Part shown: positions 7,820 through 15,025 of the stretch, in pieces | Layout of the letters: every line of letters begins with the position of its first letter | Position numbering within the stretch: the first letter of the stretch is position 1 | Assembly (NCBI GenBank): GCA_031404155.1 | Contig: JANNGZ010000468.1 | Coordinates: forward strand, 1 to 28,496 | Length of the DNA stretch: 28,496 nucleotides | Direction of reading: 5' to 3' | DNA from: JANNGZ01 sp031404155 | GTDB taxonomy: Bacteria > Pseudomonadota > Gammaproteobacteria > Burkholderiales > Burkholderiaceae_C | The notes under the pieces: model-generated | Seen by the model: the letters and a program-made list of their open reading frames with translations, nothing else | Told to the model about the DNA's origin: nothing | Database searches by the model: none | Position numbers and translations under genes: made by a program

Positions 7820-8526
7820 CAAACACCAAATACGACGAGCCGGGCGATGTCGACGCGATGGCCGCGCGCTATTCGCGCCGCGGCGCAGCCGACCGCTACA
7901 GCCTGCTCAAGCCCGATGTCTGGCAAACCGTGCAGGAACGCCAGCGCGCCATGCTCAAGCTGTTCGCCCGCCTGGCTTGGGCCGACCTGTCGACCAAGCG
8001 CGTGGTGGAGGTGGGCTGCGGCTCGGGGGGCAACCTGCTGGAGTTGCTGCGTGTCGGCTTCGCGCCCGAGCATCTGCTGGGCATCGAGTTGCTCGAAGAC
8101 CGCTTCGAGCTGGCGCGGCACACGCTGCCGCCCGCACTCGCGCTGATGCGTGGCGACGCCACGCACGCCGAGATCGCTGCCGGCAGCATCGACCTGGTGC
8201 TGCAGTCCACCGTCTTCACCTCGCTGCTTCAGGCCGACACGCGGGCAGCGCTCGCCGCCGCGATGTGGCGCTGGGTCAAGCCCGGCGGCGGCGTGCTCTG
8301 GTACGACTTCACCGTGAACAACCCACGCAACCCGGACGTGCGCGGCGTGCCGGTGGGTGCCATTCGCGCGCTGTTTCCGCAAGGGCACTTCACAATGCAG
8401 CGTGTGACCCTGGCGCCACCGATCGCACGCGCGGTGTGCCGCATTCATCCGTCGCTGTACCCCCTGTTCAACGCACTGCCGCCATTGCGCACCCATGTGC
8501 TGGCCTGGATCGAGAAGCCCCGATGA
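7816..8526 (+). CDS. Class I SAM-dependent methyltransferase
   Basis: The protein has 236 residues and a Rossmann-type methyltransferase core. Motif I is VVEVGCGSGGNLLE (64-77). The acidic residue of motif II sits in LGIELLEDRFELA, and a later strand has SIDLVLQSTVFTSLL followed by WVKPGGGVLWYDF. A polar N-terminus carries no signal or membrane segment, so it should be cytoplasmic. It overlaps genes on both sides by 4 nt and must be part of the operon. By context it methylates a sugar or nucleotide sugar of the repeat unit, but nothing in the sequence fixes the position or substrate. Confidence 0.82.
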   Translation: MTNTKYDEPGDVDAMAARYSRRGAADRYSLLKPDVWQTVQERQRAMLKLFARLAWADLSTKRVVEVGCGSGGNLLELLRVGFAPEHLLGIELLEDRFELARHTLPPALALMRGDATHAEIAAGSIDLVLQSTVFTSLLQADTRAALAAAMWRWVKPGGGVLWYDFTVNNPRNPDVRGVPVGAIRALFPQGHFTMQRVTLAPPIARAVCRIHPSLYPLFNALPPLRTHVLAWIEKPR

Positions 8527-9716
8527 GCGAGTTGCCCTTCCTCCCCTTCGCCCTGCCCGACATCGGCGAAGAAGAGATCGCCGAAGTGGTGGACACGTTG
8601 CGCTCGGGCTGGTTGACCACCGGCCCCAAGGCCAAGCGTTTCGAGACCGACTTCAGCGCCTTCCTCGGCGACCCGTCGCTCGAGAGCATCGCGGTGAATT
8701 CGGCCACCGCGGGCCTGCACCTGGCGCTCGAAGCACTGGGCATCGGGCCGGGCGACGAGGTGATCACCACCACGCACACCTTCACCGCCACCACCGAGGT
8801 GGTGCGCTACCTGGGTGCGGACGTGAAGCTGGTGGATATCGACCCCGCCACGCTGAACATCAGCGCGGCGGCGGTGGCGGCGGCAGTCACGCCGCGCACC
8901 AGGTGCATCCTGCCGGTGCACTACGGCGGCCTGGCGGCCGACATGCCGGCACTGCTGGACATCGCGCGGCGGCATGGCCTGAAGGTGGTGGAGGACGCGG
9001 CGCACGCGCTGCCCACCACCTGCGGCGGCCAGCTCGTGGGCACGCTGGGCAGCGACGCCACGGTGTTCAGCTTCTACGCCAACAAGACGATCACCACCGG
9101 CGAGGGCGGCATGCTGGTCACGCGCAACCCGGCCCTGGCGCAGCGTGCGCGCACGATGCGCCTGCACGGCATGAGCCGCGACGCGTTCGACCGCTTCACC
9201 GCCACGGTGCCGAGCTGGGCCTATCAAATCGTCGCGCCGGGCTTCAAGTACAACCTCACCGACATTGCCGCGGCGATGGGTCTGCACCAGCTGAAGAAGG
9301 CGCGGGCGTTCCAGCAGCGCCGCGCAGAGATCGCGGCACGCTACGACGCGGCGTTTGCGGGCCTGCCGCTGGTCACGCCGCCCGCGGCGCCGGCAGGTGA
9401 GATGCACGCCTGGCACCTCTACTCGCTGCGTCTCGGGGACGCCGCCGGTGTCGAGCGCAACACCTTCATCGAGCGCCTGTATGCCGCCGGCATCGGCTGC
9501 AGCGTGCACTACATCCCTTTGCACCTGCACCCGTACTGGCGCGAGCGTTATGCGCTCGACGCGGCGATGTTCCCGGCCAGCCAGCAGGCCTACGAGCGGG
9601 CGGTGAGCCTGCCGCTGTACACCCGCATGAGCAACGCGGACGTGGACCGCGTGGCCGCCGCAGTGCGCGGCGCGCTTGTGTCTGACCCGCCCATGCGGGC
9701 CCCTCACGCGTCGTGA
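8523..9716 (+). CDS. DegT/DnrJ/EryC1 PLP aminotransferase (PglE-like)
   Basis: This 397-residue protein of the DegT family begins with LPFALPDIGEEEIAEVVDTL and SGWLTTGPK, the usual N-terminal blocks of UDP-4-keto sugar aminotransferases. The PLP-binding Asp is in VVEDAAHAL (around residue 158), and the Schiff-base lysine is Lys188 in FSFYANKTITTGEGG. The later blocks GFKYNLTDIAAAMG and HYIPLHLHPYW also fit. It would transaminate a UDP-4-keto-6-deoxy-HexNAc, the product of the dehydratase encoded at 10383-12317, to a 4-amino sugar. The PglC-like transferase next door supports a bacillosamine-type route. No N-acetyltransferase follows directly; the only one in the window is at 24564-25250 in the other operon. 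The start ATG 8523 overlaps the previous stop. Confidence 0.9.
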   Translation: MSELPFLPFALPDIGEEEIAEVVDTLRSGWLTTGPKAKRFETDFSAFLGDPSLESIAVNSATAGLHLALEALGIGPGDEVITTTHTFTATTEVVRYLGADVKLVDIDPATLNISAAAVAAAVTPRTRCILPVHYGGLAADMPALLDIARRHGLKVVEDAAHALPTTCGGQLVGTLGSDATVFSFYANKTITTGEGGMLVTRNPALAQRARTMRLHGMSRDAFDRFTATVPSWAYQIVAPGFKYNLTDIAAAMGLHQLKKARAFQQRRAEIAARYDAAFAGLPLVTPPAAPAGEMHAWHLYSLRLGDAAGVERNTFIERLYAAGIGCSVHYIPLHLHPYWRERYALDAAMFPASQQAYERAVSLPLYTRMSNADVDRVAAAVRGALVSDPPMRAPHAS

Positions 9717-9731
9717 CGCGCCGTGACGCGC
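9712..9731 (+). repeat. Perfect 10-bp tandem duplication at a gene junction
   Basis: The unit CGTGACGCGC occurs twice in direct succession. The first copy contains the aminotransferase stop (TGA 9714-9716) and the overlapping GTG start of the sugar transferase. Because the unit is not a multiple of three, it shifts the frame read from that GTG. With one copy, the same GTG frame would hit a TGA within about a dozen codons. Confidence 0.8.
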
Positions 9732-10372
9732 CGACAACCCATGACCAAGCGCCCGTGATCAAGCGGCTCTTCGACCTGGTGGTGGCCGCCGCCGCCTGCC
9801 TGCTGCTCGCGCCGCTGGGCGTGCTGGTGGCACTGGCGATCAAGCTCGACTCACCCGGCCCGGTGTTCTTCCGCCAGCAGCGGGTGGGCCGCCACGGCAA
9901 GCTGTTTGCAATCCACAAGTTCCGCACCATGGTGGCCGGCGCGGCGCTGAACGGCCCGCAGATCACGGTGGGCCACGATGCCCGCATCACACGCGTCGGC
10001 GCCTTCCTGCGCCGCGCCAAGCTCGACGAATTGCCGCAGTTGCTCGACGTGCTTGCCGGCAGCATGAGCCTGGTCGGCCCGCGGCCCGAGGTGCCGCAGT
10101 ACGTGGCGCTGTACCCGCCGGATCTGCGCAGCAAGGTGCTCGCGGTGCGGCCCGGCATCACCGACCCGGTGTCTCTGGCCTTCGCCGACGAGAGCGCGCT
10201 GCTCGCCCGCGCGGCCGACCCCGAGCGTGAATATGTCGAGGTGCTGATGCCGCGCAAGCTGCGCGCCGCGGCCGCCTATGCCGAACAGGCCACGCTGGCC
10301 ACCGACCTGGTGGTGCTCGGCCGCACGCTGGCGCTGCTCTGGGGCCGGCTCTTCGGTTCACGCCCGGCATGA
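9713..10372 (+). CDS. Monotopic phosphoglycosyl transferase (PglC-like initiating sugar transferase)
   Basis: This is the short form of the bacterial sugar-transferase family, 219 residues from GTG 9713. One hydrophobic re-entrant segment follows IKRLFDLVVAAA (16-42). It is followed by KFRTM (69-73), the catalytic Asp-Glu dyad in KLDELPQ (Asp105, Glu106) and the GPRPE motif (122-126). The enzyme moves a phospho-sugar from a UDP sugar to undecaprenyl phosphate on the cytoplasmic face of the inner membrane, starting repeat-unit synthesis. A GTG at 9755 gives the typical PglC-like N-terminus (MIKRLFD) and may be the true start, since the upstream extension depends on a 10-bp tandem duplication. 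The neighbouring aminotransferase and dehydratase suggest a 4-amino-4,6-dideoxy-HexNAc-derived donor. Confidence 0.9.
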   Translation: MTRRDAPTTHDQAPVIKRLFDLVVAAAACLLLAPLGVLVALAIKLDSPGPVFFRQQRVGRHGKLFAIHKFRTMVAGAALNGPQITVGHDARITRVGAFLRRAKLDELPQLLDVLAGSMSLVGPRPEVPQYVALYPPDLRSKVLAVRPGITDPVSLAFADESALLARAADPEREYVEVLMPRKLRAAAAYAEQATLATDLVVLGRTLALLWGRLFGSRPA

Positions 10373-10382
10373 CGACGCGGGT

Positions 10383-12317
10383 ATGACGATGCAAGCCGAC
10401 AACATCGCCGCCGCGCCACGCCTGACCGTGTGGCACAAGCTGGACCACTTCCTTGCCCGCCTGCGCCCTCACCGCGAGTTGCTCTCGCTGCTGATCGACG
10501 GCCTGGTGATTGCGGCCTGCTGGAACATCACCTACCTGTTCCGCCTCGGCTTCGAGCGCTGGCTGTCGGCGCGGCCGGGGTACGACATCTGGGTGATGTT
10601 CGGCGTGATCGCCGCATACCTCATCACCTTCGCGGTGATGCGGGTGCCGCAGGGTATGTGGCGCTTCTCCGGTTTTGGTGATGTGCGCCGGCTCACGTTT
10701 GCCTGCGCGCTGGCCGGCGTGGCGAGTGCCGCCATCGTGATGGCACTGGGCCTGGGCAAGGTGCCGCGCGCGGTGCTGGCGCTGCACCCGGTGGTGGCGC
10801 TGATGGGCGTGTGCGTGGTGCGCATCGCCTACCGCATGCTCTACGAACATGCGCGGCGGCAGATCACCGGCGGCGACGCCGAGATCCGCCGCGCGCTGGT
10901 GCTCGGTGCCGGCGAAGCGGCGCGGCTGCTGCTGGCCGGCATCCACCAACAGGGCTGGACGGTGCTCGGCTTGCTCGACGACGACACCACCAAACACGGC
11001 GCGCGCATCTCTGGTGTGCCGGTGCTCGGGCCCTTGCGCATGGTGCAAGACAAGGCGGTGCGCGGCGCCGCGACGCACCTGGTGATCGCGCTGCCCTCAT
11101 TGCGCGGGGCCGAGCGCAAACAGCTCTTCGAACTCGCCGCGTCCACCGGGCTGCCGGTGCTCACCGTGCCGAGTGCCGACGAGTTGCGCGCGGGCAGCGC
11201 GGTGAACCGGGTGCGCGACATCGAACCCGACGACCTGCTCGGGCGTGAGCCGGTGCAGCTGGACGAGGCGGGCATCGGCGAATGCCTGCGCGGCAAAACC
11301 GTGTTGATCACCGGCGCCGGCGGCAGCATCGGCAGCGAGCTGTGCCGCCAGGTGGCGCGCTACGGCCCGGCCAAGCTGGTGCTCATGGAGCTCAGCGAAT
11401 TTAACCTCTACACCATTGAGCAGGACCTGAGCGAGCGATTCCCGCAGCTGCCGCTGGTGAACCTGATCGTCGACGTGAAAGACCTGGAGCACCTGCGCCG
11501 CAGCTTCGCGCAGCACCCGCCGCAAGTCGTCTTCCACGCCGCGGCCTACAAACATGTGCCGCTGATGGAGGAGAGCAACGCCTGGGCCTGCCTGCGCAAC
11601 AACACCCTTGGCACCTACCACGCCGCACTCGCTGCCGCCGAGGCGCATTGCGAGCGCTTTGTGCTGATCAGCACCGACAAGGCGGTGAACCCCACCAACG
11701 TGATGGGGGCCACCAAACGCGCTGCGGAGATGGTGGTCTCGGCACTCGCCGCCGAACACGCGGGCACCAAGTTCATGGCAGTGCGCTTCGGCAACGTGCT
11801 CGGTTCCAGCGGCAGCGTGATCCCCAAGTTCAAGGAGCAGATTGCCCGCGGCGGCCCGGTGACGGTGACCCACCCCGACATCATTCGCTACTTCATGACC
11901 ATCCCCGAAGCCGCGCGCCTGGTGCTGCAAGCCGCGGCGATCGGCGAGAGCGGCCAGGTACTGGTGCTCGACATGGGCGAGCCGGTGCGCATCGTCGACC
12001 TGGCGCGGCAGTTGATACGCCTGGCCGGGCACCGCGAAGACGAGATCGGCATCGAGTTCTCCGGCTTGCGGGCGGGGGAGAAGCTGTTCGAGGAGCTGCT
12101 GGCGGATGGGGATACCACGCTGCCGACGGCGGTGGCGGCGTTGCGGGTGGCGCGGCTGGAGGCGCGCGGGGTCAGGCTCGACGAGCTGCTCGCGGCGGCG
12201 ACGGCACCGGCCGGCACGGGCAAGGACGACGCGGTGGTGCGGCTGGCGCTGGCGGAGTTGGTGCCGGAGTACCGCGCGGTAACGGCACCGGCGGTGGCGG
12301 CAGAGCCGGGCCTGTAA
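10383..12317 (+). CDS. Membrane-bound UDP-HexNAc 4,6-dehydratase (WbpM/PglF/CapD-like)
   Basis: The protein has 644 residues. The N-terminal third carries about four membrane segments, then a nucleotide-binding CoA-binding-like region (LVLGAGEAARLLL), then a C-terminal SDR dehydratase domain. The NAD-binding loop is TGAGGSIGSE (310-319). The active-site block STDKAVNPTNVMGATK has Thr431-Asp432-Lys433, then Met441 and Lys445. That spacing matches PglF, where Met replaces the usual SDR Tyr. It would convert UDP-GlcNAc to the 4-keto-6-deoxy sugar used by the aminotransferase upstream. The start is ATG 10383, 10 nt after the previous stop, with ATG 10389 as an alternative. The gene closes the + strand operon. 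A damaged second copy of its 3' end is at 13377-13492. Confidence 0.92.
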   Translation: MTMQADNIAAAPRLTVWHKLDHFLARLRPHRELLSLLIDGLVIAACWNITYLFRLGFERWLSARPGYDIWVMFGVIAAYLITFAVMRVPQGMWRFSGFGDVRRLTFACALAGVASAAIVMALGLGKVPRAVLALHPVVALMGVCVVRIAYRMLYEHARRQITGGDAEIRRALVLGAGEAARLLLAGIHQQGWTVLGLLDDDTTKHGARISGVPVLGPLRMVQDKAVRGAATHLVIALPSLRGAERKQLFELAASTGLPVLTVPSADELRAGSAVNRVRDIEPDDLLGREPVQLDEAGIGECLRGKTVLITGAGGSIGSELCRQVARYGPAKLVLMELSEFNLYTIEQDLSERFPQLPLVNLIVDVKDLEHLRRSFAQHPPQVVFHAAAYKHVPLMEESNAWACLRNNTLGTYHAALAAAEAHCERFVLISTDKAVNPTNVMGATKRAAEMVVSALAAEHAGTKFMAVRFGNVLGSSGSVIPKFKEQIARGGPVTVTHPDIIRYFMTIPEAARLVLQAAAIGESGQVLVLDMGEPVRIVDLARQLIRLAGHREDEIGIEFSGLRAGEKLFEELLADGDTTLPTAVAALRVARLEARGVRLDELLAAATAPAGTGKDDAVVRLALAELVPEYRAVTAPAVAAEPGL

Positions 12318-12376
12318 GGCTTGGCGCGCGAGCGGGGCCGAGGCCGGGAAAGGCAGGCGCCTTCCGCGCGCCCATG

Positions 12377-12417
12377 ATCATTGCAAATTGATCACCAGCC
12401 GATCAAAGTGCAATGAT
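12377..12417 (+). promoter_or_regulatory. 17-bp near-perfect inverted repeat over the ATPase start codon
   Basis: The left arm ATCATTGCAAATTGATC (12377-12393) and right arm GATCAAAGTGCAATGAT (12401-12417) match except for two central bases, around a 7-nt loop. The right arm ends in the first ATG of the downstream DUF4143 gene. It could be an operator for autoregulation or an RNA hairpin that hides the start codon. It is AT-rich compared with its surroundings. Which of these roles applies cannot be decided from sequence. Confidence 0.6.
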
Positions 12418-13366
12418 GCTGCAACGCCAACTGCAGGCGCTGGTACAGCACCTGCCGCGGCTGTTTGCCGCGCTGCGGCCGGAGATTGACGCGCACCGCC
12501 GCCCCGGGCGGTTCCTGCTGCTGGGCTCGGCTTCGGGCGAGTTGCTGCGTCAGTCGGGCGAGTCGCTGGCGGGCCGCGTGTCCTACGCCGAACTCACCCC
12601 CTTGCTGGCGACCGAACTGCGCCTGGAAGCCGCGGGCCTGCAGTCGCTGTGGCTGCGTGGCGGCTACCCGCTCAGCCACCTGGCGCCCGACGACGAAACG
12701 TCTTACGCCTGGCGGCAAGACTTCATACGCACGTTCCTGCAGCGCGACCTGCCGGGCATGGGGGTCCGGGTGCCTGCCGAAACGCTGCGGCGCTTCTGGA
12801 CCATGCTGGCGCACCTGCAAGCGCAGTTCTTCAATGCCTCGCAACTGGGCCTCTCGCTTGGCGGTGCTTCGCACACCACCGTTGCCCGTTACCTGGACGT
12901 GCTGGCCGACACGATGATGGTGCGCCGCCTCCAGCCCCATCTGGCCAACGTCGGCAAGCGCCTGGTCAAGTCGCCCAAGGTGTACCTGCGCGACAGCGGG
13001 CTGCTGCATGCGCTGCTCGGCCTGTCAAGCGTGCAAAACCTGCAAGGCCACCCCATCGCCGGCAACTCCTGGGAGGGCTTCGTGGTCGAACAGATTGCCG
13101 CCCAACTGCCCGCCGACGCGCAGATGGGCTTCTACCGCACAGCCGCAGGCGCCGAGATCGACCTCGTGATCGAACACCGCTCCCGCAAGATCGGTGTCGA
13201 GATCAAGTTCTCCGCCGCACCCAAGCCGGCCAAGGGGTTCTGGCAAGCAGCGCAAGACTTGCAACTCGACCGCGCCTGGGTGGTAGCGCCGGTGCAGCGC
13301 CGCTATGGCCTTGCAGAGAAGGTGGATGTGGTGCCGGTGGGCGAGGCGGCGATGCTGCTGGAGTGA
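12413..13366 (+). CDS. DUF4143/AAA_14-type ATPase remnant lacking Walker A and B
   Basis: The 317-residue frame is intact. Its body matches the ATPase family that carries a C-terminal DUF4143 nuclease-like domain: GRFLLLGSASGELLRQSGES (around residues 38-57), LRGGYPLS, TFLQRDLPGMG, GASHTTVARYLDVLADTMM, and a C-terminal AEIDLVIEHRSRKIGVEIKF (the ExK-type core). Normal members begin with a short MLQRQL-like stretch, then a Walker A P-loop and a Walker B strand before this part. Here MMLQRQLQALVQ joins directly to HLPRLFAALR, the sequence expected just after Walker B, so roughly 60-80 residues appear to be missing in frame. The protein should not bind ATP normally. The gene is unrelated to polysaccharide synthesis and sits between two operons. 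It is probably a decayed mobile or defence-type gene. Confidence 0.78.
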   Translation: MMLQRQLQALVQHLPRLFAALRPEIDAHRRPGRFLLLGSASGELLRQSGESLAGRVSYAELTPLLATELRLEAAGLQSLWLRGGYPLSHLAPDDETSYAWRQDFIRTFLQRDLPGMGVRVPAETLRRFWTMLAHLQAQFFNASQLGLSLGGASHTTVARYLDVLADTMMVRRLQPHLANVGKRLVKSPKVYLRDSGLLHALLGLSSVQNLQGHPIAGNSWEGFVVEQIAAQLPADAQMGFYRTAAGAEIDLVIEHRSRKIGVEIKFSAAPKPAKGFWQAAQDLQLDRAWVVAPVQRRYGLAEKVDVVPVGEAAMLLE

Positions 13367-13376
13367 ATGCGGGCGC

Positions 13377-13492
13377 GGTGACGACAACGCTCCGGGACAT
13401 TGTTCGCTACTTCGTGACCATCCCCGGCGCGGCGGTGGCCGCGTTGCGGGTGGCCCGGCTTGAGTCGCGGAGCGTGTCGCTCGACGAGCTGC
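13377..13492 (+). pseudogene. Remnant of a second wbpM/pglF-like gene (3' fragments)
   Basis: Two stretches match the 3' half of the dehydratase gene at 10383-12317. Bases 13377-13430 align with 11858-11911 (27 of the last 30 well-aligned positions identical; DIVRYFVTIP versus DIIRYFMTIP). Bases 13431-13492 align with 12128-12189 (52 of 62 identical; VAALRVARLESRSVSLDEL versus VAALRVARLEARGVRLDEL). The 216 bases between them in the intact gene are missing, an in-frame loss of 72 codons. There is no 5' part and no start. The divergence argues against a very recent tandem copy. It is more likely the leftover of another cluster's own wbpM gene. Confidence 0.75.
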
Positions 13493-13509
13493 GAGCCCGC
13501 GGCGGGCCG

Positions 13510-14496
13510 TTATCGGGCTGCGAAAAGGTAATGGTAGGTGGACTGCACGCCATACCGCTGCGCGAATGGGTCGACATACTTCGGGTCTCTCGCGACAAGT
13601 TCGAAACCGTGGGCCTCGAACAGCGGCGCCAGATCGTCTCGGGTACTGTTCAACAGCTTGGTGCCGCCGTGATCCATGGCGTTCGGGACGACCATCAGGT
13701 TCTTGATGCCGCCGTCGCGCAACAGGCGCAGCCACCACGCCACCGCATCGACCTTGCACTCCGAGAAACTGTGAATGTTGATCGCCACGTCGGTTGGCCC
13801 GTCCTTCAGCTCCGATTCGATCTTGGTTACTGGGACCACCCTTGCCTTGTGCTCGATGCCTCGGTACTTGAGATGGTATTCGGACAGGAACGTCGACACC
13901 GGAATCGCGTCGGTGCACAGATAGCGTTTGACGTTCGGCAGCGCAGTCACGACGCGATGTGCCATGCGACCATAGCCGGCGCCGATGTCGAGCACGCTGA
14001 ACTCGGGCCGGTCGATGATGCCAAGGTGTCGGTCAAGGAAATAGATCTCCGCGACGGAGTCGAGCAGGTCGCGACTGACTTTGCGGTCGCCGAAGTTGAA
14101 GACATGTGCGCCGAACGAGCCGTCCTCTTGCAGCAGGCTGAGCAGACCGCGCCGGTCAATGGACTCGATGTAGCGCGTGCTGATGGCGTAGTTGACTTCG
14201 CGATCACCGCCCTGGACCTGCCATACGAAGGCGTTGTCGCCACGGAAGAACTTCAGATCGTGGCCCCGCACGGTGTGCGATTTCCATTGCACGCTCTCGG
14301 TAACTCGCCGATCAAAGCGCGCATATTCACGCTCAAGCTGCGTCAGGCGCGGGTTGCTGGCGCGCAGGAATTCCGCTGCACCCGAGGGCAGCGCACCGTC
14401 ATCTGCAACTTCGGGGCGCCGGGTCGGGAGCAACTGGTAGCCGGCGCGACGAAGCGCGTAGTTCATCAACCGATTCACATTCTTGGACAGCTGCAT
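13510..14496 (-). CDS. Putative sugar O-methyltransferase
   Basis: The protein has 328 residues and a SAM-binding fold beginning at VLDIGAGYGRMAHR (168-181). Further blocks are RYLCTDAIPVSTFLSEYHL, DVAINIHSFSECKVDAVAWW and a C-terminal YGVQSTYHYLFA. The layout fits the family annotated as putative sugar O-methyltransferase in polysaccharide loci: a long charged N-terminus with WKSHTVRGHDLKFFRGDN, then the Rossmann core. There is no signal peptide. The gene stands alone, transcribed toward the wbpM remnant and away from the small-peptide gene at 14840. Its codon use is visibly less GC-rich at third positions than in the + strand operon. The substrate is unknown. Confidence 0.75.
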   Translation of the reverse strand: MQLSKNVNRLMNYALRRAGYQLLPTRRPEVADDGALPSGAAEFLRASNPRLTQLEREYARFDRRVTESVQWKSHTVRGHDLKFFRGDNAFVWQVQGGDREVNYAISTRYIESIDRRGLLSLLQEDGSFGAHVFNFGDRKVSRDLLDSVAEIYFLDRHLGIIDRPEFSVLDIGAGYGRMAHRVVTALPNVKRYLCTDAIPVSTFLSEYHLKYRGIEHKARVVPVTKIESELKDGPTDVAINIHSFSECKVDAVAWWLRLLRDGGIKNLMVVPNAMDHGGTKLLNSTRDDLAPLFEAHGFELVARDPKYVDPFAQRYGVQSTYHYLFAAR

Positions 14497-14569
14497 CAGG
14501 ACTCATCTTGTTGGCGTCGCCTGCTGGCGCTCGCGGTGAAGTTAGCTGGTCTCTCATTGGGCGGGCGGT

Positions 14570-14578
14570 CTTATACCA
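14570..14578 (-). promoter_or_regulatory. Possible extended -10 promoter element for the O-methyltransferase gene
   Basis: Read on the - strand the bases are TGGTATAAG, which fits an extended -10 (TGn followed by TATAAG). No good -35 hexamer was seen 17 nt upstream. It would place the transcript start about 65 nt before the ATG at 14496. This is weak evidence. Confidence 0.25.
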
Positions 14579-14826
14579 CCAGGGTGACCATCGGCGAGCA
14601 GTGGTTCCTAAGCTACTCCGCCGGCGTGACTGCATGAACGAGTGTGCCCCAGGGGTCGTGGTCGCTCTCGATCAGAAGATCGTCGGGCGTTCGCGCTCCG
14701 ACGGTCGCACTACCCCTGCATGACGAAAGTGAGCCTGCGCTCGGCGACAATGGAGAAGCAACCTGGCCATCAGCCATAGCGGGCGCGGTCCTCGGGGCCC
14801 TACCTGAACCGCCAATTCGAACTCGT

Positions 14827-14831
14827 AGGAG
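14827..14831 (+). promoter_or_regulatory. Strong ribosome binding site deciding a GTG start
   Basis: AGGAG lies 8 nt before the GTG at 14840. It is one of the few good Shine-Dalgarno sequences in the window and supports translation of the 61-residue peptide gene as a real gene. Confidence 0.6.
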
Positions 14832-14839
14832 AAGCCTTC

Positions 14840-15025
14840 GTGTTGCGCCATGCATTCCTTCTGCTAATGGTCGGCTTGCCTACCCAGGCGTTTGCTTATG
14901 TGGACCCGGGCACTGGCATCTTGCTGTGGCAAGGGCTGATTGCCCTGGTCGGCGGCCTACTCGTGTTCTTCAGTCACCCTTTGAAGTCGATCAAGAAATT
15001 GATCGAGCGGTTCCGCCGCAAATGA
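14840..15025 (+). CDS. Small membrane peptide with AYVDPGTG motif
   Basis: This 61-residue peptide starts at GTG, supported by AGGAG 8 nt upstream. Residues 1-19 look like a signal sequence or signal anchor ending at AFA. AYVDPGTG follows, then a second hydrophobic stretch (about 27-45), then a basic tail (KKLIERFRRK). I recall similar unnamed small proteins with YVDPGTG or YVDPGSG near methyltransferase and sulfatase-like genes in polysaccharide loci, but no function is known to me. It overlaps the next gene by 4 nt (ATGA), so the two are likely co-translated. A role as an inner-membrane helper or anchor for the neighbouring enzyme is a guess. Confidence 0.7.
   Translation: MLRHAFLLLMVGLPTQAFAYVDPGTGILLWQGLIALVGGLLVFFSHPLKSIKKLIERFRRK

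Larger units (their letters stand above)
14497..14839. other. Gene-free divergent intergenic region
   Basis: This stretch of about 340 bases lies between two divergently read genes. Open frames through it on both strands look random in composition and match nothing I recognise. It contains a weak promoter-like sequence for the - strand gene and a good ribosome binding site at its right end for the + strand gene. A short hairpin-like CGATC-AGAA-GATCG lies near 14670. It probably holds the control region for both directions. Confidence 0.5.

Noticed and set aside
12649..14637. 662-residue + strand frame running through the ATPase, the wbpM remnant and the methyltransferase complement
   Set aside because: It uses a different frame from the ATPase and is antisense to the methyltransferase. 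Only the short wbpM-like part inside it is meaningful, and that is reported as a pseudogene.
14613..14855. 80-residue - strand frame in the divergent spacer
   Set aside because: It has no recognisable motif, overlaps the start of the small-peptide gene and has random-looking composition.
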